A DNA stretch of 64,000 bases from NCBI RefSeq assembly GCF_036785885.1, contig NC_092326.1, positions 40,076,287 to 40,140,286 of the forward strand, read 5' to 3'. The DNA is from Coffea arabica. Its lineage: Eukaryota; Streptophyta; Magnoliopsida; Gentianales; Rubiaceae. Shown here one piece after another: positions 22,802 to 34,573 of this stretch. The first letter of the stretch is position 1, and each line of letters starts with the position of its first letter. The position numbers were made by a program, and so were the translations under genes. The notes below the pieces were generated by a model, which saw only the letters and a program-made list of their open reading frames with translations, had not been told where the DNA came from and ran no database searches.

Positions 22802-25397
22802 TTAAGCAGTCCTGGCTTCAGGAACAGTTGTAGCAGGTTGTCTCATCACTGCAGCCAAAATGTCTGTATAACCCACTACCCCAGCTAAAATCTCCTCATT
22901 TTCAACGTCAGTAACCCAAACATGCGTTGCTCGGTGAGACAACATCTGAGCCATTACTGCAGCTAATGAACTTGTGGTTTTACACGTCAAGGGTGCACTT
23001 CTACCTCGATACATGCTCCTAGAAGCTCCAAAGCTTGGGCTCGTTCCACTGCTAAGAAATCCAATATTTCTGCTACTAAACTTTCTTGGCCTCGTGGCGC
23101 TACCACCATTGGCTAAATTTGAATCTTCAGCAACTGGACTTGTTGATAAATTTGCTATCGACCTGGAGGTAATATTGTCTTCAACGCCCATCACAAACTG
23201 GCCTGCAGAGAGATTAGCCAGTGCCCATGCTGCAGCTAAGTAATCACATTTCCATAGTTTACATGCGGAGATCTCACCAATAATCTTATGTTGACCATCA
23301 GATGCCGGTTCAACAACAGCAACTGCACTCAGATCCTGAGGCAGCATCCGGGTAGCATCGATGGCAGGTTGGGTTGTTGCAATGTGACAGTAGTTTAGGT
23401 TGATGGCACCAAGGGAGGAAATGGGGGTAAGGGGAAGAGGGGCCAAGGCGCCAAGGCATCCAATGAGGAAACGAAGCACATCCTCTCTTGACAAACAACA
23501 AATCTTGTCCCTAATTGTGGTAGTTGAAGATGACGAAGGACGGTTGAGACTAGCAGCAGAGTTGGCATTACTAGCACCTGAAGTATCGAGGTTCTTGAGC
23601 CACTTTCCATTATAAATAACAGAAAATCGCTTGCTTACAACTCTCCACCCTCTGCTTTTAGGGACAAGGAGTCGCTTCACGCCCTGCTTCATCATCTCAA
23701 GTGCATCTATTAATCTAAAAAGACAAAAACACGTCAGAAGTATGTAAGACAGAGGAGATTCCATACTCCAACTTTCACTTCTAAAGCTTGTGCAATCTAG
23801 ATGGAAAGCCAGAATTTTGATGACAGACAGCAAGGGCAAAGCAACCCCCTTCATTTGAAAACTCTTCTATTTCAAACGAACAAATGCAATCTTTGGCTTT
23901 CATATTTCTCAAAAGCACATATAAGCTTTAAGCTGCTACTCTCTTCAATGTTTCAAAATGTGCAAAACGAAATAAGATACACGCATGAAAATGAATAAGT
24001 CAAATTTTACTGACTTAGCTCAATATCAAGTGAATGTAGCTAGAGGAGCTTGCAAACACAGTATGTTTAGGATGGGGGGTTTATTTGGAGCACGCATATA
24101 AGTTCACTCTCAGTTATACGCAATAACTTTACATTCCCATGCTTTCTGGATCAACTGATTAGGGTTCAAACCAATTACCAGATCACACTTTCCAGGAACA
24201 AGTATACAGCTTGGTCACAACTAAAAAGGCACAGTATATGGACTTCCGGTCTGGTCTAATCCTCTCCAGCCAAGAACGCTTGAAAGCTGAAATGTTTTTG
24301 TGGTGTGAAAGAGTCAAAATGATATAGCTTTCCCCAAATTAAACTTGTACTCAGTAATACTTTCACCTTACTGACTCTTTAATATAATTTTAGAGGCTTC
24401 TAAACCCTCTAATATAGCACACTGCAATAGCTGATTTAGGCATGAACTTTTTAATGAACAAGGTTTGTACTTGAACCTTGCTTTTCAACAGCAGCTGACC
24501 CCAAAATCAGCATACATGTGAAGCAGATGTGAAAACAGAAGTAGGGAGGCCAACCCAGATCTAGTAAACCAATACAGTAACTTGATATTCTTAGCTCAAA
24601 AATGAGAAAGCAAATCTTTACAAGCAATACCTTATTAAGTTGACATTGAAAGAGAAACGCTAGTAAACTTACGGCCAATTGCACATTATGATTTCTTGGT
24701 CATTTTCCTAATGCAAAGAGCAAGAAAACTTTGATAGCAGGCAACAGCTAACTTCCAATTACATTGTTACAAATCAAATACTTCACCAAGTCCCCCCCCC
24801 CCCCCCCCCAAAAAAAAAAGGCAATTATATCACAATAATTTGACTCTGGGTTTCATTTAAGAACAAATACTCTGAAAGCCAACTTAGTCACTGGACAGCC
24901 ATGAAAGAAGAAGGAACTATAACAGAGGTGAACTAGAAAATAAAAAATGCTAGGTAACTTAGCCAAAGTATCAGAAGCGCAACATGGAAAATATATATAT
25001 GTGTGTATACATATGTATATACATATATGTGTGTAAGTATCATAACAGCTAACCTCGTAGCAGGATCAACCTCCTTCAATAAAGAATTGTTGGGAACAAC
25101 AACCTCAGCAACAGGGGTCTTCATTGCCTTATCCTGATCAGCCAAGCACTCATCTTTAGCCAAGAAAGCCACAATGTCAAGGGAATTCAGGATCCCCACA
25201 AACCTCTGCTGCCTCATTTCTGCATTCTCAATCACATTCTTCTGTGATCTCTTCTTCCACACAGCTATTCCACCTTCTGTAGACTCGCCAATTGCACGAA
25301 TAGCGGCCTCTACTGTTTCTGTCTCTGCAAACTCCACCAGCTCTGGCTTCCCCACCGTCAGATCCCCCACCACGTGGTACAAAAACACTGATGCCAT
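22802..25397 (-). CDS. CBSX6: CBS-domain protein, CBSX6-like
   Basis: Two coding exons, 25397-25054 and 23714-22802, separated by a 1339-base intron, giving 418 residues. The start is the first ATG of the frame (MASVFLYHVVGDLTVGKPEL); the frame is open upstream but lacks another ATG. The N-terminal half carries one CBS pair (FVGILNSLDIVAFLAK, then TRLIDALEMMKQGVKRLLVP). The C-terminal half carries a second (KIIGEISACKLWKCDYL..SSLAAVMAQMLSHRATHVWV..GVVGYTDILAAVM). The middle is Ser/Asn-rich and likely flexible. CBS pairs usually bind adenosine nucleotides and act as regulatory modules; this plant subgroup has no catalytic domain. Length and near-continuous similarity to the Arabidopsis CBSX6 sequence I recall make the assignment good; molecular function is not established from sequence. 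Confidence 0.92.
24792..24819. repeat. Poly(C)18-poly(A)10 homopolymer junction in intron
   Basis: Eighteen C followed directly by ten A inside the CBSX6-like intron. Long homopolymers are prone to sequencing and assembly error, so the exact length is unreliable. Confidence 0.9.
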
Positions 25398-26389
25398 CTC
25401 CTTTGAAAACCAATCTCGCTCCTTTATATTCAGTATCAGTGTGATTTTGGTATTTATCTTTACCTTTGTCTCTGTTATTTTTGGGATCCAAATGGCGTGT
25501 CTGAAGACTTTTTTCAATTAAATTTTATATATCGGATTATGATAAATTGATGAGAAAGTGAAAATGGATCGGAAGCTATGGGCTAATATCTTCTTTTCGA
25601 ATCAGCCTGAGAATTTCTTGATTAATCGCAGCAACCACAAAGAGACAAAGAATAATGGGAAATCCCTGATGGTTTCCTCTTAGAAGCTCAAGTCCACAAA
25701 AGGGTCGTTTCAATTTCCTAAATATTCTCAAACTTTCTCGCAATATCCAGAGAATTTCTCGACTTTTTTTCTTCTGGTATTCAAACAGGGAATGGAAGAG
25801 ATTACGAGTCAGCAAGGGAAGCTGAAAAAAGGGGACAATCTTTCACCTGAATTTGAAATGATTAAATCTGCTGATTGAGTTGAAGATGAGGGATTGTTGA
25901 CGAGGCTATAAGAGGGTATGGAGAAATATGAGAAGGAGATGAAAACGGGTGATGGGTAGTCTAAAAATGGTGAAACTCACACAATTAACAGCGATGAAGG
26001 GAGAGTGAGAATTGGCCATAGAGAAATGGGGGCTTCAAGATTGACGCAAAGGTTAAAATTAAGGTGAGGCCCATCAAACAAATATCAGATTTTTAGCCTC
26101 TTTTTTTCACCCCTCCTGACAGCTGAGATATTCTTTGGTTCATCTAGAATCTCAAGCAGGCTGTCTGAAGTCCGTTTCTCTTGCAATTATATGCGGAAGA
26201 AGAAGAAGAAGTAGATTCTTGACCTGATTTTGTTCCGGAGAGCGAAAAGATCGACAGGGGGGGTGGCTGAAAGGGCAGAGGTGAAGGGTCAATGATGAGG
26301 GAGACTAGAATTTGATCGATTATGTTAGACTACGACGGAGAGCAATAATTGTAGTGGATGTGACGGTGTGACTCTGGTTGGAGCAATGC
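25398..26389 (-). promoter_or_regulatory. 5' flank of the CBSX6-like gene
   Basis: About 1 kb of noncoding DNA upstream of the start codon, holding the presumed promoter and 5' UTR. It includes a purine-rich stretch with (GAA)n at about 26203-26218. No TATA box could be assigned with confidence. It is bounded on the right by a hAT-type MITE. Confidence 0.4.
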
Positions 26390-26807
26390 ATTACCATATA
26401 GGGAGGGGTGCAAACGGATCGAGTGGCTCGATTCGAGTTCGACTCAAGCTCGATCAATATCGAACTCGAGTCGAGCTCGAGCTGCTCGAGCCAGAGTCGA
26501 ACTCAAAATATTAAACTCGTTAGCTCGCGAGCTCGAGTATATATATATATATTTTTTTATTTTTATTTTTAATAGTAAAATTACATAAATATCCTTAATA
26601 TTTTATTATTTATTAAGAAAAAATATTATTTTATTTATTTTTTAAAAAATAAAATAATTATTTTTTATTTTTTTCGAGCTCGAGCTTGAAAATTACCAGC
26701 TCGTCGAGCTCGAGCTCGAGTTCGAGTTCGATTAAATTAAGTTAAGGCTCGACTCGATAAGGCCAAAACTCGACTCGGCTCGACTCGTTTGCACCCCTAT
26801 TACCATA
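26390..26807. mobile_element. hAT-type MITE, copy 2
   Basis: The element is 26399-26798, with the duplicated flank ATTACCATA at 26390-26398 and 26799-26807. The right terminus reads CGTTTGCACCCCT and the left contains its inverse AGGGGTGCAAACG, preceded by TAGGG. Subterminal sequence has dense TCGAGCTCGAG repeats around an AT-rich centre nearly identical to copy 3. The 8-9-bp target duplication and TAGGG.TGCAAACG termini indicate a hAT-type nonautonomous element. No coding content. Confidence 0.85.
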
Positions 26808-27369
26808 CTATGTGTATAAGCACTATTTCTGTTTTTCTTTTTCTTTTTTTTCGGATAACAACTGTTTTTTTTTGCGCAGATAAAGTTTTGAGTAAATTCG
26901 AATCCGATTACCATCACCACGAATCAGAATATATCTCAAAGATCCTAATTCGTTTATAGAGTCGCCTGCCAATACAATTCTCGTATCGACAACGAAATTC
27001 GAACATACGATTTTTTGTATAAAAAAGTGATATGCTCTTACAAACTAAATCAACTTGCATTAGCCCGCATAACAATTGTTGCTGCTATGATACAGCATGA
27101 TACTACCAAACAAATATAGGATAGGACGACTGCAGAATTAAGACGGGACAAAAGGTCATATTGAACATGAAGAAACAGAAAGTAGTCACATGTTGCTATG
27201 CCTATGCACATGCCCAGTTTGTGGGCAATTTTCCTGAGATTTATGACTCCTAAATCTTGGACAATTTAGAGTGGTCATTAGGACATAAAACATACAGGGA
27301 GAGTTAACTTTATGTCTCTTAATTTACACCTTATACAAGTCATTAATGTATCAAATGTGTGAATTAAGT

Positions 27370-27537
27370 ATAGTGCTTTTATCTCAAATAATATTTCGCT
27401 TGCATCATAAACACATTTTCTAACCAACATTTTTATATTCCCAATCACCTTTTTATCTCACATACATCACATCACAAAAAATGTTACAGTAATTATTCCA
27501 AATAATATTTCAAATAACACACTATCCAAACAAATTA
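27370..27537. mobile_element. MITE of the TGTTTGGAT family, copy in reverse
   Basis: On the minus strand the sequence runs TTTGTTTGGATAGTGTGTTA, then a TTACTGTAACATTTTTTGTG block, then ATGTATGTGAGATAAAAAGG, and ends in a diverged inverted terminus (TTATTTGAGATAAAAGCAC). The same blocks in the same order occur at 34574-34749 and, shorter, at about 43448-43595. No coding capacity. Confidence 0.6.
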
Positions 27538-27724
27538 TTATCCCCTCTGTACATAAAAGTTCATTAGCACACCATTTAATCATTACATAAAGGGCTTTTT
27601 CCCTTTAAAAAGTGTTCTGAGCAGTTCTATACTTCTACCAAAAAAAAAAAACTGATCTATGTTTCACTGTTTCCCTTTCTTCTACTTTACTTTTTTCCAA
27701 TCCTCCTTTTTATATTCCCTTTCA

Positions 27725-27830
27725 CTTTTTTTTTCCTTGATCTACAAAACTCGAACTCGAGACCTTGCTAAGGGATATTAAATTTCTTGTCACTTGACCC
27801 AACAGTCATTGGCAATACTTCAATTGATTG
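27725..27830 (-). mobile_element. tRNA-related SINE-like fragment
   Basis: Read on the minus strand there is a box-A-like GGGTCAAGTGACAAG, then CAAGGTCTCGAGTTCGAG resembling a box B, then an A-rich tail (GGAAAAAAAAAG). The layout matches a SINE head running into a short tail. No target duplication was found and the body is short, so it may be truncated. Confidence 0.4.
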
Positions 27831-28463
27831 GATTGTGTAGAAGTCAAGATGGCTCCTATTTTTGCAGATGGGAGGAAAGGCCTGAGACTTCTCTGCTCCC
27901 TCGCCTTGCAAATGTTAAGTGGCGTAGAAACTTTTCCTTTTCCATTTTTTTTTTTTTTTTTTGCATTTGAAACCCTTTGATTATTAGTATACTATTTGTT
28001 CAAAGATTTGGCCTTTATTATGCAGGAAAGAAAAGGGCATTTCCAGTACAAAAAGAAGAGCAAGTAGGATTGAGAGGGCCTTTTCACCAAAAAGCTGTGG
28101 GAAGAAATCCGATTTAGGTTGCCAGAATTGAGTTTATTGGAGTGGATGCAAAAATTAGAAGTTTAAGAAGATGTTAATCACGAAAATTAAAAGTTTAGGG
28201 TATAAAAGTTCAACTAGATAATAGTTTAGGGGTGCAAAATGAAATTAACCCTTCTTTTTTAAATAGCCAATCAACATGGGGGAGCCATATAATATATATA
28301 TATACCTTCTAAAATAGAAATGCATCGTCCCCCGAGAAAAAGTCAGATACGGTCAACGAAAAAATAGGTAAATGATTTCTTCATGGAACACAATAATGAT
28401 GGAACTTTTCTTTGGAACGGGGCAGGGCAGGGACGGTTGCCGAAGATTGGAAGAAAAAACGTA

Positions 28464-28601
28464 CGTGTGTTTGGATAGTAAATTATTTACGTATTTTTAT
28501 CTGTATATATTATAAAAATATTTTTTTAATTTTTTTTAAATTAAAAATTATTATAATTTTATTCAAAAATAATTATCTCAAATAATTTTCCGGACACAAC
28601 G
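28464..28601. mobile_element. Small MITE-like element
   Basis: The left end GTGTGTTTGGATAGTAAATT is mirrored by a right end that, reversed, reads GTTGTGTCCGGAAAATTATT. The centre is almost entirely A and T. It resembles other TGTTTGGAT elements in the window but lacks their internal CTGTAGCA block. Confidence 0.5.
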
Positions 28602-29668
28602 GCCTGATAAGACCTGTGTGGCTGGAAAATGTTTACGGACAATAATCACAATATGCTTAAATTCAAATTTGAAGAATTCTGGAGCACGTTACTACTAGTC
28701 ACAAGACTCACTGCACATGTAACATGTTCTTGTAGTAGTACATTGGGGTCATTCACCCACCTCTAAGGTCCAGTATTCCCCTTGTGAAATTACCACTTTG
28801 CATCCCCATATTGACAAACTTGGTTATTTATTAGTTATTTTAGAGGGATATATAGGACATTTAGACTTCTAGATTTGGATTTTTATCATTGGCTGACACA
28901 CATTTTTGTGTGAAAATAAGAGGAATTACTCGAACTATTGAAATTTTTTCATGGGAATATTGACATTAACAAACAAGGACGTCAAAAGTAAGTAACACCA
29001 AAAATAGGTATTTAAGTAAATTTGGCCAGCAAATGAAAAAAAATTCTTCATGAACGTAAGTTCCGGGTTCAGACCCTACATTTTTTCATGAAAAAAATTC
29101 TAAAAAGTATGCAATAGTAATCCTTTTAGTTCAGGTAGGTCCTCCTCCTTTCCTAACTCCTCACACAACTAGTAATTCGGTTCACCTTCTTCATTAGAAT
29201 ATAGGATAGAGGACGGTATAGGCGTTATCAATTGTAAAAAATAAAAATAAAAAAGAGTAAATAAAGTTGTACTGGATTAGTGTAAACCTTGGAGGTGTTT
29301 TGAGTAAATAAAACATTATTAAATCACCTGATATCTCCACATCAGATCAGATCGACATATGATTTTGTCATTTCAAAATCGGGTGGCTCATGTCTTTTTG
29401 ACTCTATGAGTTATGAGCGAGGGCGAAATTTTGAGTACATCAAATATATGAGCTCCGCCCGTAGATTGATTATCTCAAAATTTGTCGTATCATTTCACTA
29501 ACTTGCACTAATTTGTACAATTAAGATGTGACAAAATTTAAGTCAAAAGTTCTAATGAATCACGTCTACTCGAGTTTTTGCCATGAGGTGAGACGAATCT
29601 TCGAGTCAATGTAAAAGAAAAGGAAAGAAAATAATATAAAAGAAAAAGAAAGAAAATAAAAGAGAGAA

Positions 29669-30053
29669 TAATCATATAGGGCTGCAAACGAATTGAGCCG
29701 CTCGCGAGCGACTCGAGTCAAGCTCGAGTCGAGCTCGAGCCGGCTCGCGAGTTTGGGTATATATATATATTATTTTTATTTAATAATAAAATTACGTATA
29801 TTATATATTTTTTTATTTTTTATTTTCATAGTAAAATTACGTATATATCCTTAATATTTTATTATTTATTAAGAAAAAAATATTATTTTATTTATTTTTT
29901 TAAAAATAAAATAATTATTTTTTATTTTTTTTCGAGCTCGAGCTCGAAATTTGTCGGCTCGTCGAGCTCGAACTTGATAAAATTTAATCGAGACTCAGCT
30001 CGATTAGCTCAAATCTGGACTCGACTCGATTCGTTTGCAACCCTATAATAATA
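29669..30053. mobile_element. hAT-type MITE, copy 3
   Basis: The element is 29677-30045, with termini TAGGGCTGCAAACGAATTGA and the inverted form of TAGGGTTGCAAACGAATCGA. Flanking octamers TAATCATA (29669-29676) and TAATAATA (30046-30053) match at seven of eight bases, an 8-bp target duplication as in hAT transposons. The AT-rich core and CGAGCTCGAGC motifs match copy 2 closely and in the same orientation. Confidence 0.88.
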
Positions 30054-30469
30054 TAATTCAACTGCAGAGTAGACAGAAGCCTCAAGTGATTGACATGTAA
30101 TGGGAAACCTTTAACACGCGCCCAAAAAAGTTGTTGAAGGATTGGGAATTGATGATGATGTGTCCTAGGCGACAAAAAGATGAACCCTGAACGTAAATGG
30201 CATGAGTCCACACAATGTTAATACATTACACAGGTAAACTGAATTTTAACTGAATTAATAAGAACGGTCACTTTCTCGTCCTGCATTGAAATGATACGTT
30301 GATGAATCATTTGTAAAACTCTTCAATGTAGTGGTTGCGTTGTTGAGCTATAACCTCTTAAAAAATAAATATGTCCTAATTGTAGTGGTGATCGAAGTTA
30401 AATTTATTTAAATTTTTTATATTACTGAAAAAAAAAGAAGAGTACACGCGCTTGCGAAATGAACAGCAG

Positions 30470-30630
30470 ATTCCTCCAGAGATAAAAAGTAAAGCTAAAA
30501 GGCGCAGCAGGAGCAAGCACATTAACAGAGAATTTCAAACAGATTACTACTGCTACAGTATTATTCCTCGAGAGATTAAAAGTAAAGCAAAAGAGAGCAG
30601 CAGGAACAGCACATTAACAGAGAATTTCAA
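30470..30630. repeat. Direct repeat pair upstream of CLV2
   Basis: Two ~68-base units at 30470-30538 and 30563-30630 share ATTCCTC.AGAGAT.AAAAG, AGCAGCAGGA and ACATTAACAGAGAATTTCAA with a few substitutions and small indels. They lie 320-480 bases upstream of the CLV2 start codon. The plus frame is open through both (30452-30670), but the peptide is low-complexity and basic with no known family, so I treat this as noncoding. Confidence 0.75.
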
Positions 30631-30949
30631 GAAAAGACACCAGAATCAAAAGTTGTTTACTTTACCTTAGTTCACACCTTGCAATATGGCAACATAATAC
30701 TCTAGCAGTACTAAAACTTTTGAGCTTTAATCAGTAGCTAAGGAATCCCTTTTTGCAGCAAATTCGAGGAAGCTAGAAAAGAATGTCTGTTCTTCATACC
30801 CCGCCTCCCAATTCGGTCTTAGATAGCTCACTGCATCGTTTCCAGCTTGCAGGTACTGACACTATTGTTTTGACACAAGAAAAAACACACACTCACGCAG
30901 TGAGAGTGGACCATTCTATGGTAGCTCATAAATAGCCCATCTTTAATCC

Positions 30950-33205
30950 ATGGAAGAAAGATGGGATTTTGATATCATGGTCTGCAAGAAAAGCTTTGTT
31001 CTTTGGCCTTTGTCATTCTTGTTGCTCTTCTTCTTCGTATTTTTGTCAAGCCCTCTTGCTATTTTTGCTGTTTCTTTGAACAATGATTCTGCGAATGTGG
31101 GCGGTGAGGTGGAGATTGGTCTTGACCCTCAAGACGGTGCTGCACTTTTGTTGTTTAAGTCACAGCTCCTGGAACAATCCCAGAGTTTGTCAGGCTGGGA
31201 TGGCGCTGTTGGGTGCAACTGGCATGGTGTCACCTGTTCAAACCAGACTGGCCGGGTTATTGCACTTAACCTCACTGGACTGGACTTGTTAGGCCAGGTG
31301 CACCCCTGTTTGTGCAATCTTACATTTCTTGAAACCCTTAGTTTGTCGCATAACAGCTTCAATGATTCTGTCCCATTCTGCTTTGGGGGTCTTTCAAGGC
31401 TTAAAAATCTGGATCTTAGCTATAACAGGTTTAGTGGTGTTGTTCCCAGTGCACTCATGGAACTTCACAATTTAGTTCAGCTGGACCTCAGTCATAACAT
31501 GTTAATGGGTACCATCCCCTTTTGGATTGGGAACTTCTCTGTCAAGCTCGAAAAACTTAGTCTGAGTTTCAATAATTTTAATGGTGAGATACCAAAAAGC
31601 TTGTTTAACTCGGTGGCATTGAGGTATTTGGATTTGTCCCACAATTATTTGGTGGGAAGTGTTGGCGATTTTCGTCAAGCTCTTGGGCATATCAACCTTG
31701 AGGCTAATTTGCTCTCTGGCACCTTGCCATGTTTCTCTGCCTCGTCTGCATCACTCTCGGTGCTCAATTTAGCCAATAATTCAATTATGGGAGGGTTACC
31801 GACCTGCATTTCTGCTCTTAGAGGATTGACAGAGCTCAATTTGTCATTTAACGTATTAACATATGGGATCTCTCCTAGATTTGTGTTTTCAGAAAAATTA
31901 GTTGTCCTGGACTTGAGTTTCAATGAATTATCTGGGAGACTTCCAAGCAAGATAGTTGAGGCTTCAGAGAAATCTAGGCTTTTACTTCTTGATCTGTCGC
32001 ACAATCACTTTTCTGGGAATATTCCGGTAACGATTACAGAATTAAAAAGCTTGCAGGCATTGTATCTTTCCAATAATCTGCTTAGTGGAGAGATACCGTC
32101 AAGAATTGGGAATTTAACCTATCTCCAAGTGATTGATTTCTCACATAACATACTGTCAGGTTCAATACCTTTGAACATTGTCGGCTGTTTTCAACTACTG
32201 GCCCTGGTACTGAACAACAACAATCTTTCTGGTGAAATCCAACCTGAGCTCGATGCATTAGATAGTTTGAAGATACTTGATATTAGCGGCAATCAGGTTT
32301 CTGGGGAGATACCGCTCACCTTGGCAGGATGTAAATCTTTGGAAGTTGTAGATTTCAGTTATAATGATCTTTCTGGGTATTTGAATGATGCAATTACTAA
32401 GTGGTCCAACCTCAGATTTCTTTCCCTTGCTCGCAACAAATTCAGTGGAGCTCTACCTAGTTGGCTTTTCACATTTGCAGCAATCCGTACAATGGACCTT
32501 TCTGGGAATAAGTTCTCTGGCTACATTGTTGATGGTAATTTTAACGTTAGTGAAAATTTCATCAGTGTTGGTGCTGGCAGAACGACCACTACAATTTCAT
32601 CGGTTACATCTCCAAAGCTGGATATCAAATATTCTGTCATTGTTGCTGGTAAAACTGAACTAAGCTTCAACTACAATCTCTCAACTGCAGTTGGACTTGA
32701 TCTGTCAGATAATCAACTACACGGACAAATTCCAGCGAGTCTATTTGGATTGCAAGGTCTTGAATACCTAAATTTGTCTCACAATTTTCTTGACGGTCAA
32801 GTGTCTGAAAATGTGGGAATGATGTTGAGCTTAAGGGTTCTAGATTTGTCACACAATTCTTTGGCTGGTCAGATTCCAGATAACATTTCCAATCTGGGAA
32901 ATTTGACTCTCCTGAATCTTTCTTACAATTTTTTCTCTGGAATAGTACCCAAGGAGCAGACGCATTGGAGATTTTCTGGAGCATTTGCAGGAAATCCATA
33001 CTTATGTGTGAGGTTCTCTGATGATGGCTGTACAAGAGGAAGCCTCCCAGAAGTTCCAGGAAAGACGTTTGAAAGAGAAATGGATGAAGGACCAATATCA
33101 GTTTGGATATTTTGCGTTAGTGCTTTGGTTAGTTTTTATTCTGGTCTTGTGGCTTTGTTCTGTTCCACTCGGACAAGAAACTACATTCTGCAAACGAAAA
33201 TATAA
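30950..33205 (+). CDS. CLV2: CLAVATA2 receptor-like protein
   Basis: Intronless frame of 751 residues. A hydrophobic signal segment (about residues 14-41, ending SPLAIFA) precedes a cysteine-containing LRR cap (CNWHGVTC). About twenty extracellular leucine-rich repeats follow (NLTYLQVIDFSHNILSGSIP type). They are interrupted near residues 530-580 by a non-LRR island ending in VAGKTELSFNYN, then the last repeats. A single transmembrane helix (about 716-738) follows GPISVWIFC, and a very short cytoplasmic tail ends RNYILQTKI. There is no kinase domain. In known plants CLV2 acts at the plasma membrane with the pseudokinase CORYNE to relay CLE peptide signals limiting stem-cell number, and it also affects root and pathogen responses. 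Island position, tail and length match CLV2 as I recall it. A second in-frame ATG at codon 10 is a possible alternative start. Confidence 0.96.
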   Translation: MEERWDFDIMVCKKSFVLWPLSFLLLFFFVFLSSPLAIFAVSLNNDSANVGGEVEIGLDPQDGAALLLFKSQLLEQSQSLSGWDGAVGCNWHGVTCSNQTGRVIALNLTGLDLLGQVHPCLCNLTFLETLSLSHNSFNDSVPFCFGGLSRLKNLDLSYNRFSGVVPSALMELHNLVQLDLSHNMLMGTIPFWIGNFSVKLEKLSLSFNNFNGEIPKSLFNSVALRYLDLSHNYLVGSVGDFRQALGHINLEANLLSGTLPCFSASSASLSVLNLANNSIMGGLPTCISALRGLTELNLSFNVLTYGISPRFVFSEKLVVLDLSFNELSGRLPSKIVEASEKSRLLLLDLSHNHFSGNIPVTITELKSLQALYLSNNLLSGEIPSRIGNLTYLQVIDFSHNILSGSIPLNIVGCFQLLALVLNNNNLSGEIQPELDALDSLKILDISGNQVSGEIPLTLAGCKSLEVVDFSYNDLSGYLNDAITKWSNLRFLSLARNKFSGALPSWLFTFAAIRTMDLSGNKFSGYIVDGNFNVSENFISVGAGRTTTTISSVTSPKLDIKYSVIVAGKTELSFNYNLSTAVGLDLSDNQLHGQIPASLFGLQGLEYLNLSHNFLDGQVSENVGMMLSLRVLDLSHNSLAGQIPDNISNLGNLTLLNLSYNFFSGIVPKEQTHWRFSGAFAGNPYLCVRFSDDGCTRGSLPEVPGKTFEREMDEGPISVWIFCVSALVSFYSGLVALFCSTRTRNYILQTKI

Positions 33206-34573
33206 TGCTTTTGTACATGTACGCTGCAACTTGGGATGATGAATGATGATATTCCATTGTACAGGAACAATGTCTTGCCTCTTTTTAACTACTTCCCGTT
33301 AATCTTCTTAGCTCTTCTGCATTTTGAATAAATTTCTGCACCTAGTGACTAAACATATCTAACACAGATTCATCCTACAATACGAAGGCTTTAAGACTTG
33401 ATCAATATAGGTTTATTGCAGTCTGCATGCTAAATTAGTTCAAGTTACAGGCGTAGTTTGAGGCAAAGTATGACTCAAAAGCTGTAATGTGTCACCTCAC
33501 TTAGTTTCTGCAGTCACTCACTTTCGATCCCACAGTTGAGAATAAAACAGAAATCATTGGAGTTTTACAGCTCATGCTCCAAAACAATGTCATTTAGGCA
33601 TCCCTTTCAGGTTTGTTTGGGCTTGTCAGAGTTGATTCTTTCTCGTGCCATTTGCGGCAAAGCAATCACCTAAGCCAACAAACAGGTAACCTGTAGGCTG
33701 AATAACTTCAGATCATTTGCTCTTTACTAGGAGTCCCACATTTTGCTGTGCTGGTACCTTTTCAATTCGTTAAAGGTAATTTTGTCTGATATTCGGCAAT
33801 GTGGATGGTTGCTATGCCTGGACAAAGTATGGAATGTCCTTTTCAGATGGACACAGTTTGTTTTGGTGATTTTGACGGACTTCCTATGTTTATTCTTGAA
33901 TCAAATCGCCAATTTCTTTCCCCGGGTAAAAAGGGGGAGGCCTGAAGGTGCTTTTCTACTGGAAGGCCAATGCCTGGCCATGGCTGATTCGAGACCCCTC
34001 ACATTCTCGGGATTTATTAAGAAGGTGATTCCGTTAAGAAAGTAGAGAAGCTAAATGCCAGTAGTGAAGAAATCTCAAGCTCGTTTCTAGCAGCAGAATA
34101 CAGGAATAATGATGTCACAGCCATGATTTTTCTGCTTTAGCTAACTACAATGGCAAAGTAGAAAAATTTCCAGACCGTAAATGCGTAGCCTCATCAAGAA
34201 AGAATCACCTTATTGGAGCTCTTGATCTATTTATCTTGCTAAGATGCAAACTTTTAGTGTAATATTTCGTCATTTGTTTGATTCATCCAAGCTATAAAAA
34301 GCATCTAATACCATTCTTGCTGCTCATATCTCTGCATTATTCCATCAAGTGTTGCAAAATGGAGATGTAATTTCTAAAATGCAAAATGGGGGAAAATCCC
34401 AAAAGGGGATTACTCGAGCATCTTTGTCACCTAAATTCTATCATTTGTTACATCCTCTGCCTTGATTGATTCGAAACCCGATTTTGCTTTGTGTACAGTT
34501 TCTGAAATGCCACTCTATTGTTCCATTTGAACATTTCCTGCAACTCGTGACATCCTCAAACCTCGTAGACATT
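33206..34573. other. 3' flank of CLV2 and spacer
   Basis: The first few hundred bases probably hold the CLV2 3' UTR and polyadenylation region, for example GAATAAATT near 33327. Open stretches at 33743-34045 and 34466-34651 show no family content. No other feature seen. Confidence 0.35.

Larger units (their letters stand above)
26808..29668. other. Intergenic region between MITE copies
   Basis: No supported gene. Contains a tRNA-related SINE-like fragment and two MITE-like elements listed separately. Otherwise AT-rich DNA with homopolymer runs (for example T runs near 27945) and no frame with recognisable protein content. Confidence 0.35.

Noticed and set aside
22974-23615. Plus-strand frames opposite the CBSX6-like second exon
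   Set aside because: Antisense shadows of a well-supported exon.
29040-29100. Second SINE from a GGGTTCAGACCCT box-B-like motif
   Set aside because: No box A at the right distance, no A tail and no target duplication.
31083-33095. Extra frames inside CLV2 on both strands
   Set aside because: All lie within the continuous 751-residue CLV2 frame and are overlaps in other frames.
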